Source of the DNA: Liolophura sinensis
Taxonomy: Eukaryota; Mollusca; Polyplacophora; Chitonida; Chitonidae
Length of the DNA stretch: 64,000 nucleotides
Assembly (NCBI RefSeq): GCF_032854445.1
Contig: NC_088304.1
Span: 28,651,732 to 28,715,731, forward strand
Direction: 5' to 3'
The notes below the pieces were generated by a model that was not told the DNA's origin, did no database searches, and worked only from the letters and a program-made list of their open reading frames with translations. Numbering within the stretch: the stretch's first letter is position 1; each line of letters starts with the position of its first letter. The position numbers and the translations under genes were made by a program. Below are positions 1 through 12,066 of this stretch, one piece after another.

Positions 1-117
1 TACAGCTTTGAACTAGACTGGTTATATGTATTTCCTATTACTACATTGTGTGTTGAGTACAACATTTTCTGCTTTTTAATTTGGTAGTGTATGAACAAAG
101 AGTGTGCATAATGATCC

Positions 118-214
118 GAGGTTTCCTCCTACCATAATGCTGGCCGCCGTCGTATAAGTGAAATATTCTTGAGTACGGCGTAAAACACCGATCAAATAAA
201 CAAATAAATAAATA
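118..214 (+). mobile_element. SINE-1, 3' fragment
   Basis: 3' part of the most common SINE in the window. It starts in the 'cctaccataatgctggccg' block, runs through the conserved 'gaaatattcttgagtacggc' block and ends in an (AAAT)n-type tail. The tRNA-like head is missing, so this is a truncated copy. It lies downstream of the lectin exon on that gene's strand, probably in its next intron. Confidence 0.85.
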
Positions 215-340
215 ATGATCCGAACTACTCAACTGAAAATGCGCACATTACAATCCATGTGACGCTAAAGAGTAAATCTAAAACAGTAAATGACACATGA
301 ATTAAATCATCATTTTATAAAATAACGTCTTTGTGGCAAT

Positions 341-420
341 AAAATAATTACCATCTAGCCAACTAAATTCACGGTCTTTATGCCAAAAGAATAATTACCA
401 TCGAGCCAATAAAATTCGTC
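341..420 (-). repeat. 47-bp tandem duplication over a splice donor
   Basis: Two diverged copies of a segment with period 47 (compare the 'attaccatc' blocks at about 347-355 and 394-402). On the minus strand each holds the end of the lectin exon, 'GATG', and a donor-like 'gtaatta'. The upstream copy, with exon end at 399, keeps the frame open. Reading on towards the second donor meets an in-frame TAG, so the first donor is the likely functional one. Confidence 0.7.
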
Positions 421-662
421 GTCACGTTGTTTTGCTCCAGCCCAGACTTCTACATTGCCCATAATTCCAAAAATTACATCCGCTAACTTTTCATCGTCAG
501 CCTTGAACAGCTGACCACCCTTGGCTCTACATTCACTGACAGCAGCTGACCACGCGAGACTCTTCTCCTGGACAGTGTAACAGAGGTGTCCGTGAGTTAC
601 ACTCCTTTCTCCTGCAAGACTATTACACCAATCTTGCATCTTAGGGTTGTCAAGACGTGCTT
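399..662 (-). CDS. C-type lectin domain exon (partial gene)
   Basis: An internal exon encoding the first half of a C-type lectin-like domain, a fold used in secreted or membrane glycan- and ligand-binding proteins. On the minus strand an acceptor ('atttttag') precedes the exon at 662. It enters in the middle of a codon (two bases), runs 87 codons and ends at GATG before 'gtaatta', leaving one base. The protein has the expected order: CY near the domain start, W, a C before GGQL, an acidic stretch, then VWAGA (equivalent to the WIGL core) and FYWLDG. The second half, with the remaining disulfide cysteines and any calcium-binding EPN/QPD-WND residues, would lie beyond the left edge. I found no signal-peptide exon upstream (coordinates above 662). 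Sugar specificity cannot be inferred. The assignment is strong; intactness of the gene is unknown. Confidence 0.8.
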
Positions 663-2390
663 CTAAAAATATTGAGAGAATGAAACATAATTTATGTGTA
701 CTTGTTATGTAGAAGTTATCCGGAAAAAATGTGAAATGTTAAAACTTTCTTCGTGTGTATCATTTCTATAGAACAAATAACATATTAAAATAACATATAA
801 CAAAAACATTTTGCAGTATGTAGATGCAGATGTAAACAAAAATAATATAAACAAAAATGTAACAACAATAACATTAGCAAATGTGAAAGTCCAAATCAGG
901 AAAATACAATGACTAAAACTCACAAATTTCCTGTCAGCCTTGATCATGTTATGAAGGATCTCTAATCTATGAAACTGTACTAATCCCTGTACTATACTGT
1001 ACATTTCTAGTCTGTCTGATCGAGATCATGTCTGTCCTGACCCCGCTATCTCCCAAAAACCTAACCCACTTAAAAGTTGGACATTAACAAAAAAATCGGA
1101 CGTAAACAAAAAATCGGAAACGGACTTATGTGCCTATAAACCTTACAGTTATGTATGAGTCGAGGTTCATATTCCCTGTTTTTAAAAGAAGGTTATGAAT
1201 GGAAGGGATATTTGGTCCTCAATCATGCTGCATCTTTATATCTCATTATATTCTATTGTTTATTGAGTAACTTGTGCAAGGGGCATCCCAATCAAAACGT
1301 GTTAATTTTCCTCTTGTCACATAAAACCAACATTGGTGGAAAATGTTAATAAGTTTATATTTGTCGAGTCTTTTTATGTAGGTTACAACATAACATGATG
1401 TTAGCTGGCGAGATGGCTTAGTGTAAGTGGATCTGCTACAGTTGTGTATTCCAATAAAGCTGGCTGTCAGCTGGATTGTGTTAATAAGCGACATTCGCAT
1501 TTCGGGATACACGCCACTACACGCGCACAACCAAGCAGCCGTGATCAAATTAACAATTTGAAGCTATTTTCGTAAAAAATCGCACATTATCGTACATTAT
1601 AAACATCTCTCTACTGTTTTTCCCTTACACGGAGCTTTCGTATGAGCCGTTTTATATATAGTATTACAGGATCATATCAGTTCCCTTATAGATAAAGGGG
1701 TATGTCTTATCTCGCATCAGACAAAATACTCCGCTGTTCATTGGATAAAACAGTCACGGGGATACAAATATCTTCTCTAGTCCTGCGGACGACATCAAAT
1801 GTGTCTGCTGAGTAGTTTATCTCCCTTCGTTGAGTTGTACGTACAATGGTCACATCGCTGAAGCGATTCACATACACATCGGTTTTCTGCAACGAGTCGA
1901 TGTGTCTTTGTCTCGCCCTATTTGAGGATTATTGGCACCATATTTTTGCATATCCTATCACAAAGTTACCATGTGACTAATAATATTATGTCAGATGATG
2001 CTACATGTGAGGGCGTCTGGCACCAAATACCGTTTTCTTAATTTTACTACGCCCAAATAAGATCCTCATATTACAGTTTTCATGATAACTTGAGGCCTAC
2101 TTTAACCAAAGTTGGTTTCAAAAATGCAGATGTGAACACCCGCTTGCCCGATGACCCAACTTTCAGTTTGCTGTCACCTGATGACTGGCAGCTAAGGTTC
2201 AGCCTGACAGTCCTTTTTAGCGATGGGCGAAGTCCTTAACTTAGTCTCATAATTTTCAGTAAAATTATGGTTTCAAAGTCTTAGTTTCGAAGCCTTGTAT
2301 AGCAGAAGAGAAATATGCCAGTTAATACGCAAAAAGTTTCCAGGTATTTGTGCTAAAGTATTTATGTGAGGAATGCTGTACATGTACCCC
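663..2390. other. No gene recognised
   Basis: AT-rich sequence upstream of the lectin exon on its strand, so probably its intron or 5' flank. Short open frames here have no recognisable domain or plausible splice-site pair. I see no clear element. Confidence 0.5.
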
Positions 2391-2604
2391 ACTGTCGTCG
2401 CTGCTCTGGTTTTACTCTCTGTCACTTCTCTGGTTTTTCGCTTTATGCTGTACGTCTATTCCACCGTCGTCGCTGCTCTGGTCTTACTCCCTATGCTGTA
2501 CGTCTATCACACTGCCGTCGCTGCTATGGTTTTACAGTTTTTGCTGTAGGTCTATCACACTGCCGTCTCTGCTCTGGTTTTACACTCTGTGCTGTACTTC
2601 TTAA
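2391..2604 (+). repeat. 46-48 bp tandem array from the end of dispersed family B
   Basis: About four and a half copies of a unit containing 'gtcgctgctctggttttac' followed by a 'tgctgtacgtctatca' block. These are the 3'-terminal words of dispersed family B (compare 11100-11130, 16380-16432 and 39069-39110). The array appears to have grown from the terminal segment of one copy. Confidence 0.75.
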
Positions 2605-3586
2605 TTTTATGTTACAGTTATGGACACCAAGCAGACTGTCGTTCAGACACATTACTGGAGCTTACACACCAGAAGGGACATTTCTAAACTTACACATACC
2701 TACAAATAATATGAGCTACACTTACTATCGTTACTATAGACGACATATATCGCCGACAGAAAAGTAAAAATACGCCCATATTTCAGACTCATTCTCTGCC
2801 AATCTCACGTGTTCTTGGTTTGACGATCCTCTTGGAAGTAACGATGATTTCCTTTGCCGGGTGAAAACATAGCGCAGACCTTCGTGAAAACACCGTGCAG
2901 AATCCCGATCAATAATGAATGACTGTGTAGGCATGGTCTCAAATAACGTATTGTTTACCCCGACAACAGTTTAAGACTGTCAAGTTCAACTGCCACGTTG
3001 ATATGCATACCCAAACATTTAGTGCAAGACTTTGTCGGGTAGAGAAGTGGTGTAGGCAGATACCTGACTAAAAGAAGTGTGAAGAAAAGTGTCGACAAAC
3101 ATCTACATTAAACTGCAGTGAAGACATTAGGTCCGCTGCCCTGCATTGTAAATTACTACAATATGGTTTATACGCCCACATCATTGACTTCGTGGTTCAT
3201 TATGTACGCCTGTGGCTCATTTCTGTCAGTCTGAATGAACATTACGTCGAGTCAGTATGGAATGGCATAGACATTTTAAAAAGTAGTGATGGCCAACACT
3301 ATTTTATAGTGTAAAAACAAAGTACACTCAACAAAATGTAACCGCACAAACCAGAAATGCTATGTTAAAAAGAGTTTTCACGAAACATCCCCCCCACCCC
3401 CACCACCACCCCCTCTTTGACAATCTACGTGTATGTTCAAGTCATCAAAATGATGTGTATCTATGTCTGTTTGGGGTTTTACGTCGTACTTACCACCTTT
3501 TCAGTCATATGACAACAACGAGTCAATCGGTGTGTGTATGTATATACTGTGTCTTCTTGTGGCGGAGCGAATTCATGCCGCCAAAG
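2605..3586. other. No feature recognised
   Basis: AT-rich intergenic sequence with a C-rich microsatellite-like patch around 3389-3412. No coding region, RNA gene or clear mobile element seen. Confidence 0.5.
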
Positions 3587-3589
3587 TGC

Positions 3590-3757
3590 AGGTGTAGCTG
3601 AAGTACATGTAATATGCCGAAGGCACCAGACATGACACCCTACCCAATCTTCTTATAGTGACACCTGGTGAACCAGTCATGTTTCCTTGCTCTAACCTCT
3701 CAGTGCTAAGCACCAAGTAAGACAGCAACAAACCTTTGATATCACCCGACCCAGATT
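3590..3757 (-). mobile_element. SINE-2, partial copy
   Basis: Minus-strand match to the second SINE family, compared with copies at 5.07, 54.6 and 57.3 kb. It keeps the 'gcttagcactgagaggtta' block and the 'gtcatgtctggtgccttcgg' block. The 3' tail is absent. Confidence 0.65.
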
Positions 3758-3874
3758 TGATCGATCCTACCGTCAAGATCAACGTGTGAAAACTGCAAAG
3801 GCAACAAGCCAGGTATTTATACTTCAGGATTTCTGGAAGGTTATTGTTTCTTCGACGGAGAGACTTTTATTTTA

Positions 3875-4345
3875 TATCGTATTTCTGCATAAACCAGGAT
3901 TTTGCTGGCGGATTAAACATCCCCGAGGCCCATTCCCTTTGCGTTGTTTTGTAATGTCTATGTATATTAAATGTGATGACAATACAGTGGCGTCTAATAA
4001 CTTGCAACTGACATCACCGCATGTTTTTCCTATTTTTGCTTAATCCTTGGCGCTGCGGAGCGTGTAATTTGCTGTTATTGGATCCATTACGTGAACAGTT
4101 AGAATAAATCCTAACTGAGATAAACCGACAGCAGGCGGTTCATCACCGGTTACGTATGACCATCACACTGTGGTCACTGCTCTGTTTTTAGTCTCTATAT
4201 GGTGTAATCTTGTATTACTTCATAAAGCAGGATTCTGTTGATACATTAACCATCCCTGCGCATGCTAAATGTGATAACAATACAGCATTCTGGGTTATTA
4301 TTCCCCAAAGAGGTCTAATAAATTGAAGTCGTAAAACTGATCGCC
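3875..4345 (+). repeat. Dispersed family B: long copy plus second partial copy
   Basis: A long copy of an unclassified repeat. Diagnostic words, in order: 'taaatgtgatgacaatacag', 'gtctaataa', a diverged 'ttaagccatggtgctagg', 'gtgtaatttgctgttatt', 'gaacagttagaataaa', 'cctaactgagataaa', 'caccggttacgtatgacca' and 'cacactgtggtcactgctct'. A second, shorter copy of the front part follows from about 4205. No reading frame is conserved. Confidence 0.7.
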
Positions 4346-5071
4346 ATCGCATTAGTGAAAAATTCTTGATAATAGACAACATTAGATAAAATAAGTTAAA
4401 TTAAAAAAATTCTGTTCACTCTGATGTTTTCACCTCAGACTTCGCTTAGTTTCGTAAGATTCATCACCTGTAATACCAACAATAATCAGTGCAGTCCTTG
4501 GAAAGAAGACACCTTTGTACGCTATTGACATCTGGCTCAGAAAGAGACTTAGCGGGCACGTGTCACATGTAGATATGGCCGTCTGAGGAAAGAGCCTACG
4601 GTCTGGTACTGAATCTAATGTTTAGATCCGTTTTTAGATCCTCTTTTTTTGGTTTTGAATAGGCAGACTTAGACATAAGCTCATATCAAAGCTGAGGTGT
4701 TACTGACAAAAACCTAGAAAATTAAATCATGCCACGACGTAGTGTTACCGAAGAAAACAATGGCAACGACAATCGCTAGGTTACACGGAATGCGGTTCTA
4801 AGAGTCATTAGTAGATTCCTCACTTTCTCACTACGTGTAGGGCTTTCGTGGCAGTAAGCGATCGATTACGCGGAAATGGCCTTTTGGGATATCTCTAATC
4901 ATTTAAAATCCATTGGTCACACACGGGCAAATTCGTCAGTAAATTCGTCAGTAAATTCGTCATGATTAACTACACTCGGGTTTCTTCTATAAATGTAAAT
5001 TCTATACAAGCATGGTATTCAGTTGGAACTTATTTCATTCATTCGCCTAGAATTCATTCATTTGCTTGATT

Positions 5072-5345
5072 GGTGAGACTTTAAAAAAATTATACCTGTT
5101 GCTGCCTCGCTTGGCGCTCAGCACTGAGAGGCTAGAGCATGACTTGCTGGCCCGGTGTCAGCATGATGCAACTGGGGGGGGGGGGGTCGTGTCTAGTGTC
5201 ATCGGCATGATACTTCACTCGTGGAAGCACTTTGACAGCATGGACTCGCCCTATCACAAAAGGACACACTATATGTACACCCACTTGATGACTCCCGAAA
5301 TATGAAAAATTGTTAAGTACGACGTTAAACTCCAAGCATACATTT
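5072..5345 (+). mobile_element. SINE-2, near-complete copy
   Basis: A copy of the second SINE family: 'cctcgcttggcgctcagcac', a 'gtgtcatcggcatgatactt' block, a 'ggactcgccctatcacaaaa' block and a 3' end 'gttaagtacgacgttaaact'. It contains a G13 run near 5174-5186. A minus-strand SINE-1 copy begins immediately after it, so the two lie 3' end to 3' end. Confidence 0.75.
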
Positions 5346-5526
5346 TTGATTGATGATTCACGCCGTTCTCAAGAATATTACATTTATACGCCGGCAGCGA
5401 GCTTATGGTGGGAGGAAATCGGGCAGCGCCCGGGGGAAACCCACAGTTGCTAAGAGGCTTTCCCACGTATAAGAAGAACCACGGTGACCGCATTGACCAG
5501 AGGCCCCTGGTCATTCGCCTAGACAT
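5346..5526 (-). mobile_element. SINE-1, diverged copy
   Basis: Minus-strand SINE-1 recognised from the 'attcacgccgttctcaagaa' tail block, 'atggtgggaggaaatcggg', 'gcccgggggaaacccacag' and a decayed tRNA-related 'gtgaccgcattgaccagag' block. Confidence 0.75.
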
Positions 5527-5647
5527 TTCTTACGTCTTTCCTACATCGTTGAAAACTGTTGACCGCTTCCCTTTCCAAGATTTCGCTTTAATCTCCTTCT
5601 TTATATACTGTTTTAAGTTTTTCGGTCCTTTTTGATCATTTTTATGG

Positions 5648-6122
5648 AGAGAGGTGGAGAAAACTTAAAAAATACACAAAGGTCAGATAAAAGAGTGCGA
5701 AAAGTTTTCAGTATCTTTCTTTCGATTTTTCGTCAATGAGAAGAAGACACTTAGAAATGATTTTTGTATGGGGGATTTTGGTGGATATTCATATTTCAAT
5801 ATATTCATAAATATTATCATATTTTAGATTGAATTAATGTTTGGGTGTAAAATCACAGTTACGATAACATCTTCAAAACAGGAGACGGTGAGTGGTTTTC
5901 GATATAATGAGCATCTAAAAAAAATCAAAATGACGAAGATGCCGAAAACCAGTTAAAAAGACCTACATCTTTTTTAGAAAATTCGAAAAACAAAACAATT
6001 GTTTAATATATAATATAGTTAATCTGTTAATGTATTAATGTAGTAAAGGCCATATTTGCAAATTAGTTTTGGCACTCTTTTATCTGATTTTGGCATCATT
6101 TTTGTTTTTTTCTCCCAAGAGA
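5648..6122. mobile_element. Candidate MITE (family E) with ~60-bp inverted ends
   Basis: The two ends are imperfect inverted repeats. The left end carries 'gtcagataaaagagtgcgaa' near 5683-5702; the right end carries its inverse, 'ggcactcttttatctgattt', near 6071-6090. Flanking A-rich and 'gaga' blocks also match inversely. The roughly 475-bp interior has no coding frame, as expected for a non-autonomous DNA transposon. No target-site duplication was confirmed. Confidence 0.5.
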
Positions 6123-6245
6123 AGCATATTAGGCCATGGCGAGCCCAAAGTGAAACTAATAATAACCTGGACTTGAATCCAAGGTAAGACTGTTGTGTTA
6201 CTTGTTGAAGCTTTGATAGCAAGCCTTGCCAAAGTTGGAATGTAA

Positions 6246-6449
6246 GTGATGAAGCTCGGACATCAGTCTTTTCTGTTTCGCAAACTATACGAGAAGATCG
6301 ATAGTTTCAATTTTGACATTGTAAATTATCCTGGCTTGGACCGCAATACACCGAAGGATCCTGCATATGGCGTGTACATGTCTCACCTTGTTAGATCATT
6401 ATTATTTAATCATTGTAGCAATTCCTTCCCGCAAAAATTGGTATGTTAA
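6246..6449 (+). pseudogene. Reverse transcriptase C-terminal fragment
   Basis: The frame includes FNFDIVNYPGL and, ten residues on, AYGVYMSHLVR. These match the region just C-terminal to the catalytic core in a reverse-transcriptase family common in invertebrate genomes, provisionally Penelope-like. A minus-strand relative at 20.03-20.78 kb has AYGVYISRLV at the same place. Only this short piece is present, with no catalytic motif, so it is a dead fragment. Confidence 0.7.
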
Positions 6450-6477
6450 GGTTATTCCATGAAATATAATTCATGGA

Positions 6478-6680
6478 GAGTGTGATAGCTGTGAAACGGA
6501 CACACGCAACCGGTGAAATACGACCTATCAACTTCCCTCAGTCAGTTTTTTTGTAACAGTTCAATGTATATGTTTAAACAGTAGTAAATTACACGTCCCC
6601 TTAGCACTATGACTTAAGCGGAGTGAGGGGGAAAAATGCTGTGTCGTTAATTGCAATTTATTAGACTGGTGTAGAATTAC
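6478..6680 (-). repeat. Dispersed family B, minus-strand copy
   Basis: Reverse-strand words of family B: 'gagtgtgatagctg', 'caaccggtgaaatacgacct', 'ttccctcagtcag', 'agtaaattacacgtcccctt' and a decayed 'agcactatgacttaag'. Confidence 0.7.
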
Positions 6681-7044
6681 TGAAAACGCAGTGTTGTCGA
6701 CCACATTTAACATACAATAACATAAAAAGAGCTCAAGGTACCAGGACTAACATAAAACGCCTTCACTGTAAATTCCTAATTTTTACAATGAGTATAATTC
6801 CCTTGGAAGTTCATATGTACAGGGCGTTTAAAGTCTGTGGCGCTCTGCTTGATGATTGTGTCTTAACTTAGAACAGAGGTTTAGGGAATATATATTCACC
6901 GTGTTGAATTAGATTGTCACGTTGGATAGATGAAGAGTTTCAAATAAAGAGCACCTAAGATACAGAGTTTAGTATCGACAACGTATATACTAGTATGGTA
7001 CACGATCTAGATACTGATGTCGCTCATTTGCCCAGACCATTCCT

Positions 7045-8015
7045 AGACTCTTCCCAACATCACTGGAAACTGCTGACTGCGGCAGTGTTCCTTTCTAATT
7101 TCATACTTTATGCACTCTTAGTTCTTGGTGGCTTGGTGAATCACACTGGAATGTAACTGATGAAGGCTTTGACAGCCAGCCGGAGCAAAGCCTGTCAGTG
7201 AGTGTTATTGATCAAATCATGTATTCAGACTTTGTTAAGGGCTTCAATAGAAGCCAAAACTGTATTTTTCCACACTTCTACATGCGCACATCTAGGCTGT
7301 AGGTTATTGTCTTTTGAAAGTTCTCCATGCTTTATTTACAAGCATCCCTGATCTCGTTGTCTCTTGTTAATTTGTGCCAAGCTACAGTGCCTGAAAGAAA
7401 ACATTGGAATGTTTTGAATATAACGTTAAAAATGACAGCAGAATGAAGAATAAAACTATGGCATCGGCGATATCATAGAAGGCGTTTTGGTTTCCACTGG
7501 TCAATAACCGATCAAACTGATAGTCCGTAAGACAAGTACAGCGACAACACCCCTCAAACAAGGCAAACTATTATCCCTCGTTGACGATGGAAAAGTTAAC
7601 GGACCCCGTGCTCATATCCAACGATTACGTGCGTCCAGTTATCTCCCATGTATGTGTTCTATAACGTATACTTGTTTGTAAACAGCGTGACGATAGCTAG
7701 ATCCGCTGTCGATGTAGAAATTCAGAGATTTGAAGCACTAAGTGAGGATGTACACCTTTTCCGGTATATTATTAAATTTGAGTGCATGCTCTTAGATGGG
7801 ATATCTGGAATTGATCTCGATATCACTGGTATAATGAGTCGGTATCAGTGAGATGACTCACGTTTAGAGTGTTTAATTTCGAATGTAGACAAGCAACATG
7901 CCTTAGCTAATCATAATTTTTTAGTTCTTTGGTGGTTTGTGTTATACGTCGTTTTGGGAGTTGGCCTTACTATTACTCGCCTGGAACGTCCGTATTGGTT
8001 GACGGCTGGTATATT
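7045..8015 (+). pseudogene. 3' region remnant of the same retroelement
   Basis: Two stretches match, in inverse orientation, the 3' part of the minus-strand element at 19.6-21.8 kb. One is around 7066-7140 ('cccaacatcactggaaactg'). The other is around 7935-8010 ('gttttgggagttggcctta' and 'tattggttgacggctggta'). Their order and strand agree with the RT fragment at 6.25-6.45 kb, suggesting one plus-strand insertion broken up by later insertions and decay. No open frame of note. Confidence 0.5.
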
Positions 8016-10844
8016 AATGTTTGTTTTGACGCATAGATTTAGCTCGATTCAAATTTAAAACTAGTTGTCTGTGGATAGTTTCGAGATTGTATACAAATTA
8101 TATATCAGTCGCGGTTTGACACCAACTGTACATAAAGGTGTCATGCTGATCAAATAAAATAGATGCATATAAATTTTCTATCACCGGGTTAAAGGAAATT
8201 AGCTAAAAAATAAAAGCAGATCGCCGTTGATCTGGAATGCTTCGCAACTGTCAGGACTAACTGACACAATGCATCCTGTGAATGACTTGGCGATTTATTG
8301 GGTTCTGTCAACATAAAACGGTGGCTAACCAGTTACAAGATGATCTTGAAGTAAAAAAAACATACAACGAATGAAAGTGGATACGATACCTCACATAAAG
8401 ACGTCTTTTACATGACTTAGATGAGAACATTTGGAATTGAAATTCGGAATACCAGAAAGAAAAGATGTACATGGAGTTTAGTGTATTCCATAAAACAAAA
8501 CAAATAATGCTAAGAATGCGGGAATGTCATATGTCGGATTCGAACTCTCGCAGTGGTGTGATCCTTTGGTATATTACTATCTATTTGTGGATAATTTGCA
8601 ATTTCCAAATTGAAATTATTCCATTGGTTAAAAAGAAGGTATGATACAAGATCTTTGTCTAAATAAGATGAAGGATTCTCACGATTGTGTTGTCGCCTTC
8701 AAACATCCAGCCACGGTGGATATACTCGACAGATCCAGTGCAGTGCATGTTAAATAAATTGTTCTTCTAAAATATTACTTTTCAATACATTCTGCATATC
8801 TTCGTATTCAGATGAAATAGTGATAGATCTGCCAAGAAAGGTGCGTATGTAATTGGTACCCAATGGCCTACACATCCACTGTTGGTAAATGCTATCGAAC
8901 TGCACATATATACATTAGTCATGAGATATTCCACCAGTAGAGCTGAGCCGAACTACCTCCCTTGAGACCATTCTCCCATTTCAAATGTGCGTTTGTACGA
9001 GTAAGTTGTGGTTAGGTGACCTCAGAAAAAGGCAAGTGTAGAGTTTCTGTACTAGAGCGGCATAAGTTAGTTAATGACCTAGCCTTGACCTAGATTTTAA
9101 TTTTGTAAACTTATTTGGAAAGCCCAGAATAAACGTTATGTATTTTTTAATCCATTTTGAGGTAATTTTAAAACCCTGGCCCTAATTAAATACAATGGAC
9201 AACTTCGACGAACTCTTAACCTGAAAACATCGATTTCATCTACAATCCTTCGACATTCTTCGACATTCAACGCCTCATATCATTTTTTTTTTACATTCTC
9301 TTTCCTACAAAATATTGATCAGTGTTATGACATAACCCACATACTGCATGTTGTAAAAGGCGAGGTCCCAATTCTTGCATTTTCACGTCTCAACATTAAT
9401 CTCGCGTTACGCCATAGTCACTGCCGCTTAACAAGGGAGTATATTCAGAGCAGTTCCATTCAATTAACAATCAATAATATCGTTTATAAGTATTAGCACT
9501 AAAGAAAGCCTTGTTGTTTTTGATGTAAGTATAACGGTGATTTGTTGTAATAAAACCAAGACAGATGCCTGTCTCCATGCCCAGCGTGCAGTATTGCGCC
9601 ATTCGTGTCGAGCTAAAAACTCCTTGTCTTCTTAACGCTTATGACGTCCTCGGAGAAACAGTCTAGCATTTACATAGAAATTGATTTTATTTCCTCTATT
9701 CTTCTATTTTAATCCCCAAATATCTCAGGACAACGTTTCGCGTTGTTTACATGTAGTGAACGAGATATTCTTATTCATACTTGAAAGTTCACTTGGAACG
9801 TTACTAGTTTGATGTTCTGATATCAAAGTCTGCCATCTAAACAAACATAGCGTATAAAGCGACAGAGCTGGAGCACACAGTTTTGGCCGATGAAGAAAAT
9901 AGATCCTTCTCTTAAAACATAGCTTTATCCTCGATAGGTACATAGCCCCAAGAATGTTTCGTGTTTACCAAAATCCTAAAACATATTTCTAATACTGTTT
10001 TTGAATTTTATTCATTCTTATGTTTTACTTATTGTTACTTTAGTTTTGGTTTTGAACGTTATCATTCCGATGCGGAAGATCATATCTCATCCCTAAGATG
10101 TTCTAACCACGATACTGCCAAAGTGGCGTTAAAGACGTGCCATTCAGACTTTCTGAAAAAAACTCAAACATTTTCTCTCGACCAATATGTTGTCATGTTA
10201 GAGTCTAATCGTTCTGAAATATGCCAAACATACGCAAGACTCACCATTGCTTATGTGGCAATTTAGTTTTGCTTAATAATTTAAGTCAACGCTTCAAAAA
10301 TGCTGAATACAGCTTATGATGAGAGTGTGCTTGACCTGCTGGCACTCCTTTAACGCTACTTTCAATGTTTTGCTAAAATGATGGCTTCAGACATTCATTG
10401 TATAAAGTACATGCATTATTCATGTATGCACTGCTACTTATCATGAAGGTCATCAACAGATTGACAATCCCCTTCACGGTGTGTACGCAATTTACCACAA
10501 GGATGACTTTATATAACCTTCCCAGGCCGTGCTGTTAGATATGGCTCAGGGGCATTTAAAAGATCAGATACATCAAGTACAATCAGTGGGACAGAAAATG
10601 TCACAACATTTATTCTCCTGACGTGGTTTACATGAGCTTTCGCTACCGAGGCGAAGCACACACTGCAAGAGTGCTCATGCTACTACAGAATAATAAAAAA
10701 ACTTTACCTTTAACCAAGGATACATTGTGGTTGACATTTGCATTAGCCTAATACCAGTCACCTGGATAATGTATTTGAAAATTTAGTATTTGTTTCATAC
10801 CTGGATATAAACTGTTCAAAATCAGCAACCGCGGCGTTCTAAGC
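8016..10844. other. No gene recognised
   Basis: AT-rich sequence without recognisable repeats of the families listed here. A 101-codon plus-strand frame at 9961-10266 has no domain I recognise and no convincing splice context, so it is not called. Confidence 0.5.
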
Positions 10845-11132
10845 CCGGTGGAAAAGCATCCCCGAGGGCGAAACATCCTCGAAGCCCGGTTCATTTGCCT
10901 TATTTTAAGTCTTGAGCAATTCTAGACCAGTCACATCTAATTATGTTTTACCTAATTCTGCTCATACCATCATACTAGAGGACATGCATATACTGGTATA
11001 TACATCTATATGTACAGTAAGAATAAAACGCTAACTGAAGTAAATTGACAAGAGGCCGTCTTTGGGTCACCTTGACTTTTTGCCAATCATCACACCGTCG
11101 TCACTGCTATGGTTTCACTCTCAGTACAGTAA
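10845..11132 (+). repeat. Dispersed family B copy
   Basis: Plus-strand family B: 'gagcaattctagaccagtca', 'tgtttacctaattctgct'-like words, 'gtaagaataaaacgctaact', 'aaattgacaagaggccgt' and 'cacaccgtcgtcactgct'. The central 'gtgtaatttgc' block is replaced by an AT-rich stretch. Confidence 0.7.
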
Positions 11133-12066
11133 GTGTTCTGTTATGTTCTCATAATTCCTTAAACGATTAGCCAATCGTCCTATTTACAAAGATTATATTC
11201 CGACTAAACAGTATACTACTAGAAGGGTTCTGAAAATGACCTTAAACAATAAGGACTGTAAATCCACTTAAAACCATGGAATTCCTTTCCTACTCGCCAT
11301 CCAGCCGGTGACCCGAACTCTCAGCGATGACGTCATAGCTAATCACACGCAAAGCTGTTAGTCATTTAAAATGGAAAAAGAAAACAACAATGTCAATTTC
11401 GAAATGAATTCTAACTATTAAGAAACTAATACAGTGCCGTATTTATTCGAATAAGTGGTAAACGACGTAAAAGTTCCAATTTATGACACTGACAACAGTG
11501 AATACTTCAGCTCCTGAGATTTCAGACGAGAAATTGTATGCCTATCGGGAATCTTCAGTCACACTGACAAAGATCAGTTAGATTGACTTTGTCCTGTGTT
11601 GCATTTCGTGCATTTATCTCAAAATTTAATATTTCTTTTATAATTTCCGCCACCTGCCGCATGTCAGTAGATATTCTTTTCAATGAGTGTTTCTAAGTTC
11701 AAACCTATACAGGCGATGATAACGGAAGTTAATTCACAAGAGGCGGTATTTCAGAGGTTACCCTCTCCTCATGTGATGAAATTTCCGCGGTCCTCAACTC
11801 AGTGACAAAGGGAAATTCCAAGAGTCAAATGACAGCTTGGAAGAAACATGTTAGTCAATAAATTCTACTGTACAAGATCGATGGTCAAGATTATCCGTCA
11901 AGAGTGTTGGAACTCCGCCATCCCACTTTCACAAGTACACTACAAACCTCTGAACTAAAAGCCAGAAGCAGCGAGAGCTGGGTTCGAACGTGTGACTTCA
12001 CTGTCTCAGACTGGTCTAGAGTTATTTAAAGAAGCTCTCGCGTATACAGCTATATGAAATACATTT
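11133..12066. other. No feature recognised
   Basis: AT-rich intergenic sequence. No gene, RNA or clear repeat seen. Confidence 0.5.

Noticed and set aside
705-1004. 99-codon minus-strand frame as the signal exon of the lectin gene
   Set aside because: Hydrophobic only because it is AT-rich (Phe, Ile, Leu, Tyr codons); no donor in the needed phase was found.
2350-2767. 84- and 133-codon plus-strand frames with Leu/Cys/Ser repeats
   Set aside because: Translation of the 46-48 bp tandem of the family B end in two frames.
9961-10266. 101-codon plus-strand frame as a gene
   Set aside because: No recognised domain, AT-rich composition like its surroundings, and no good splice or promoter context.
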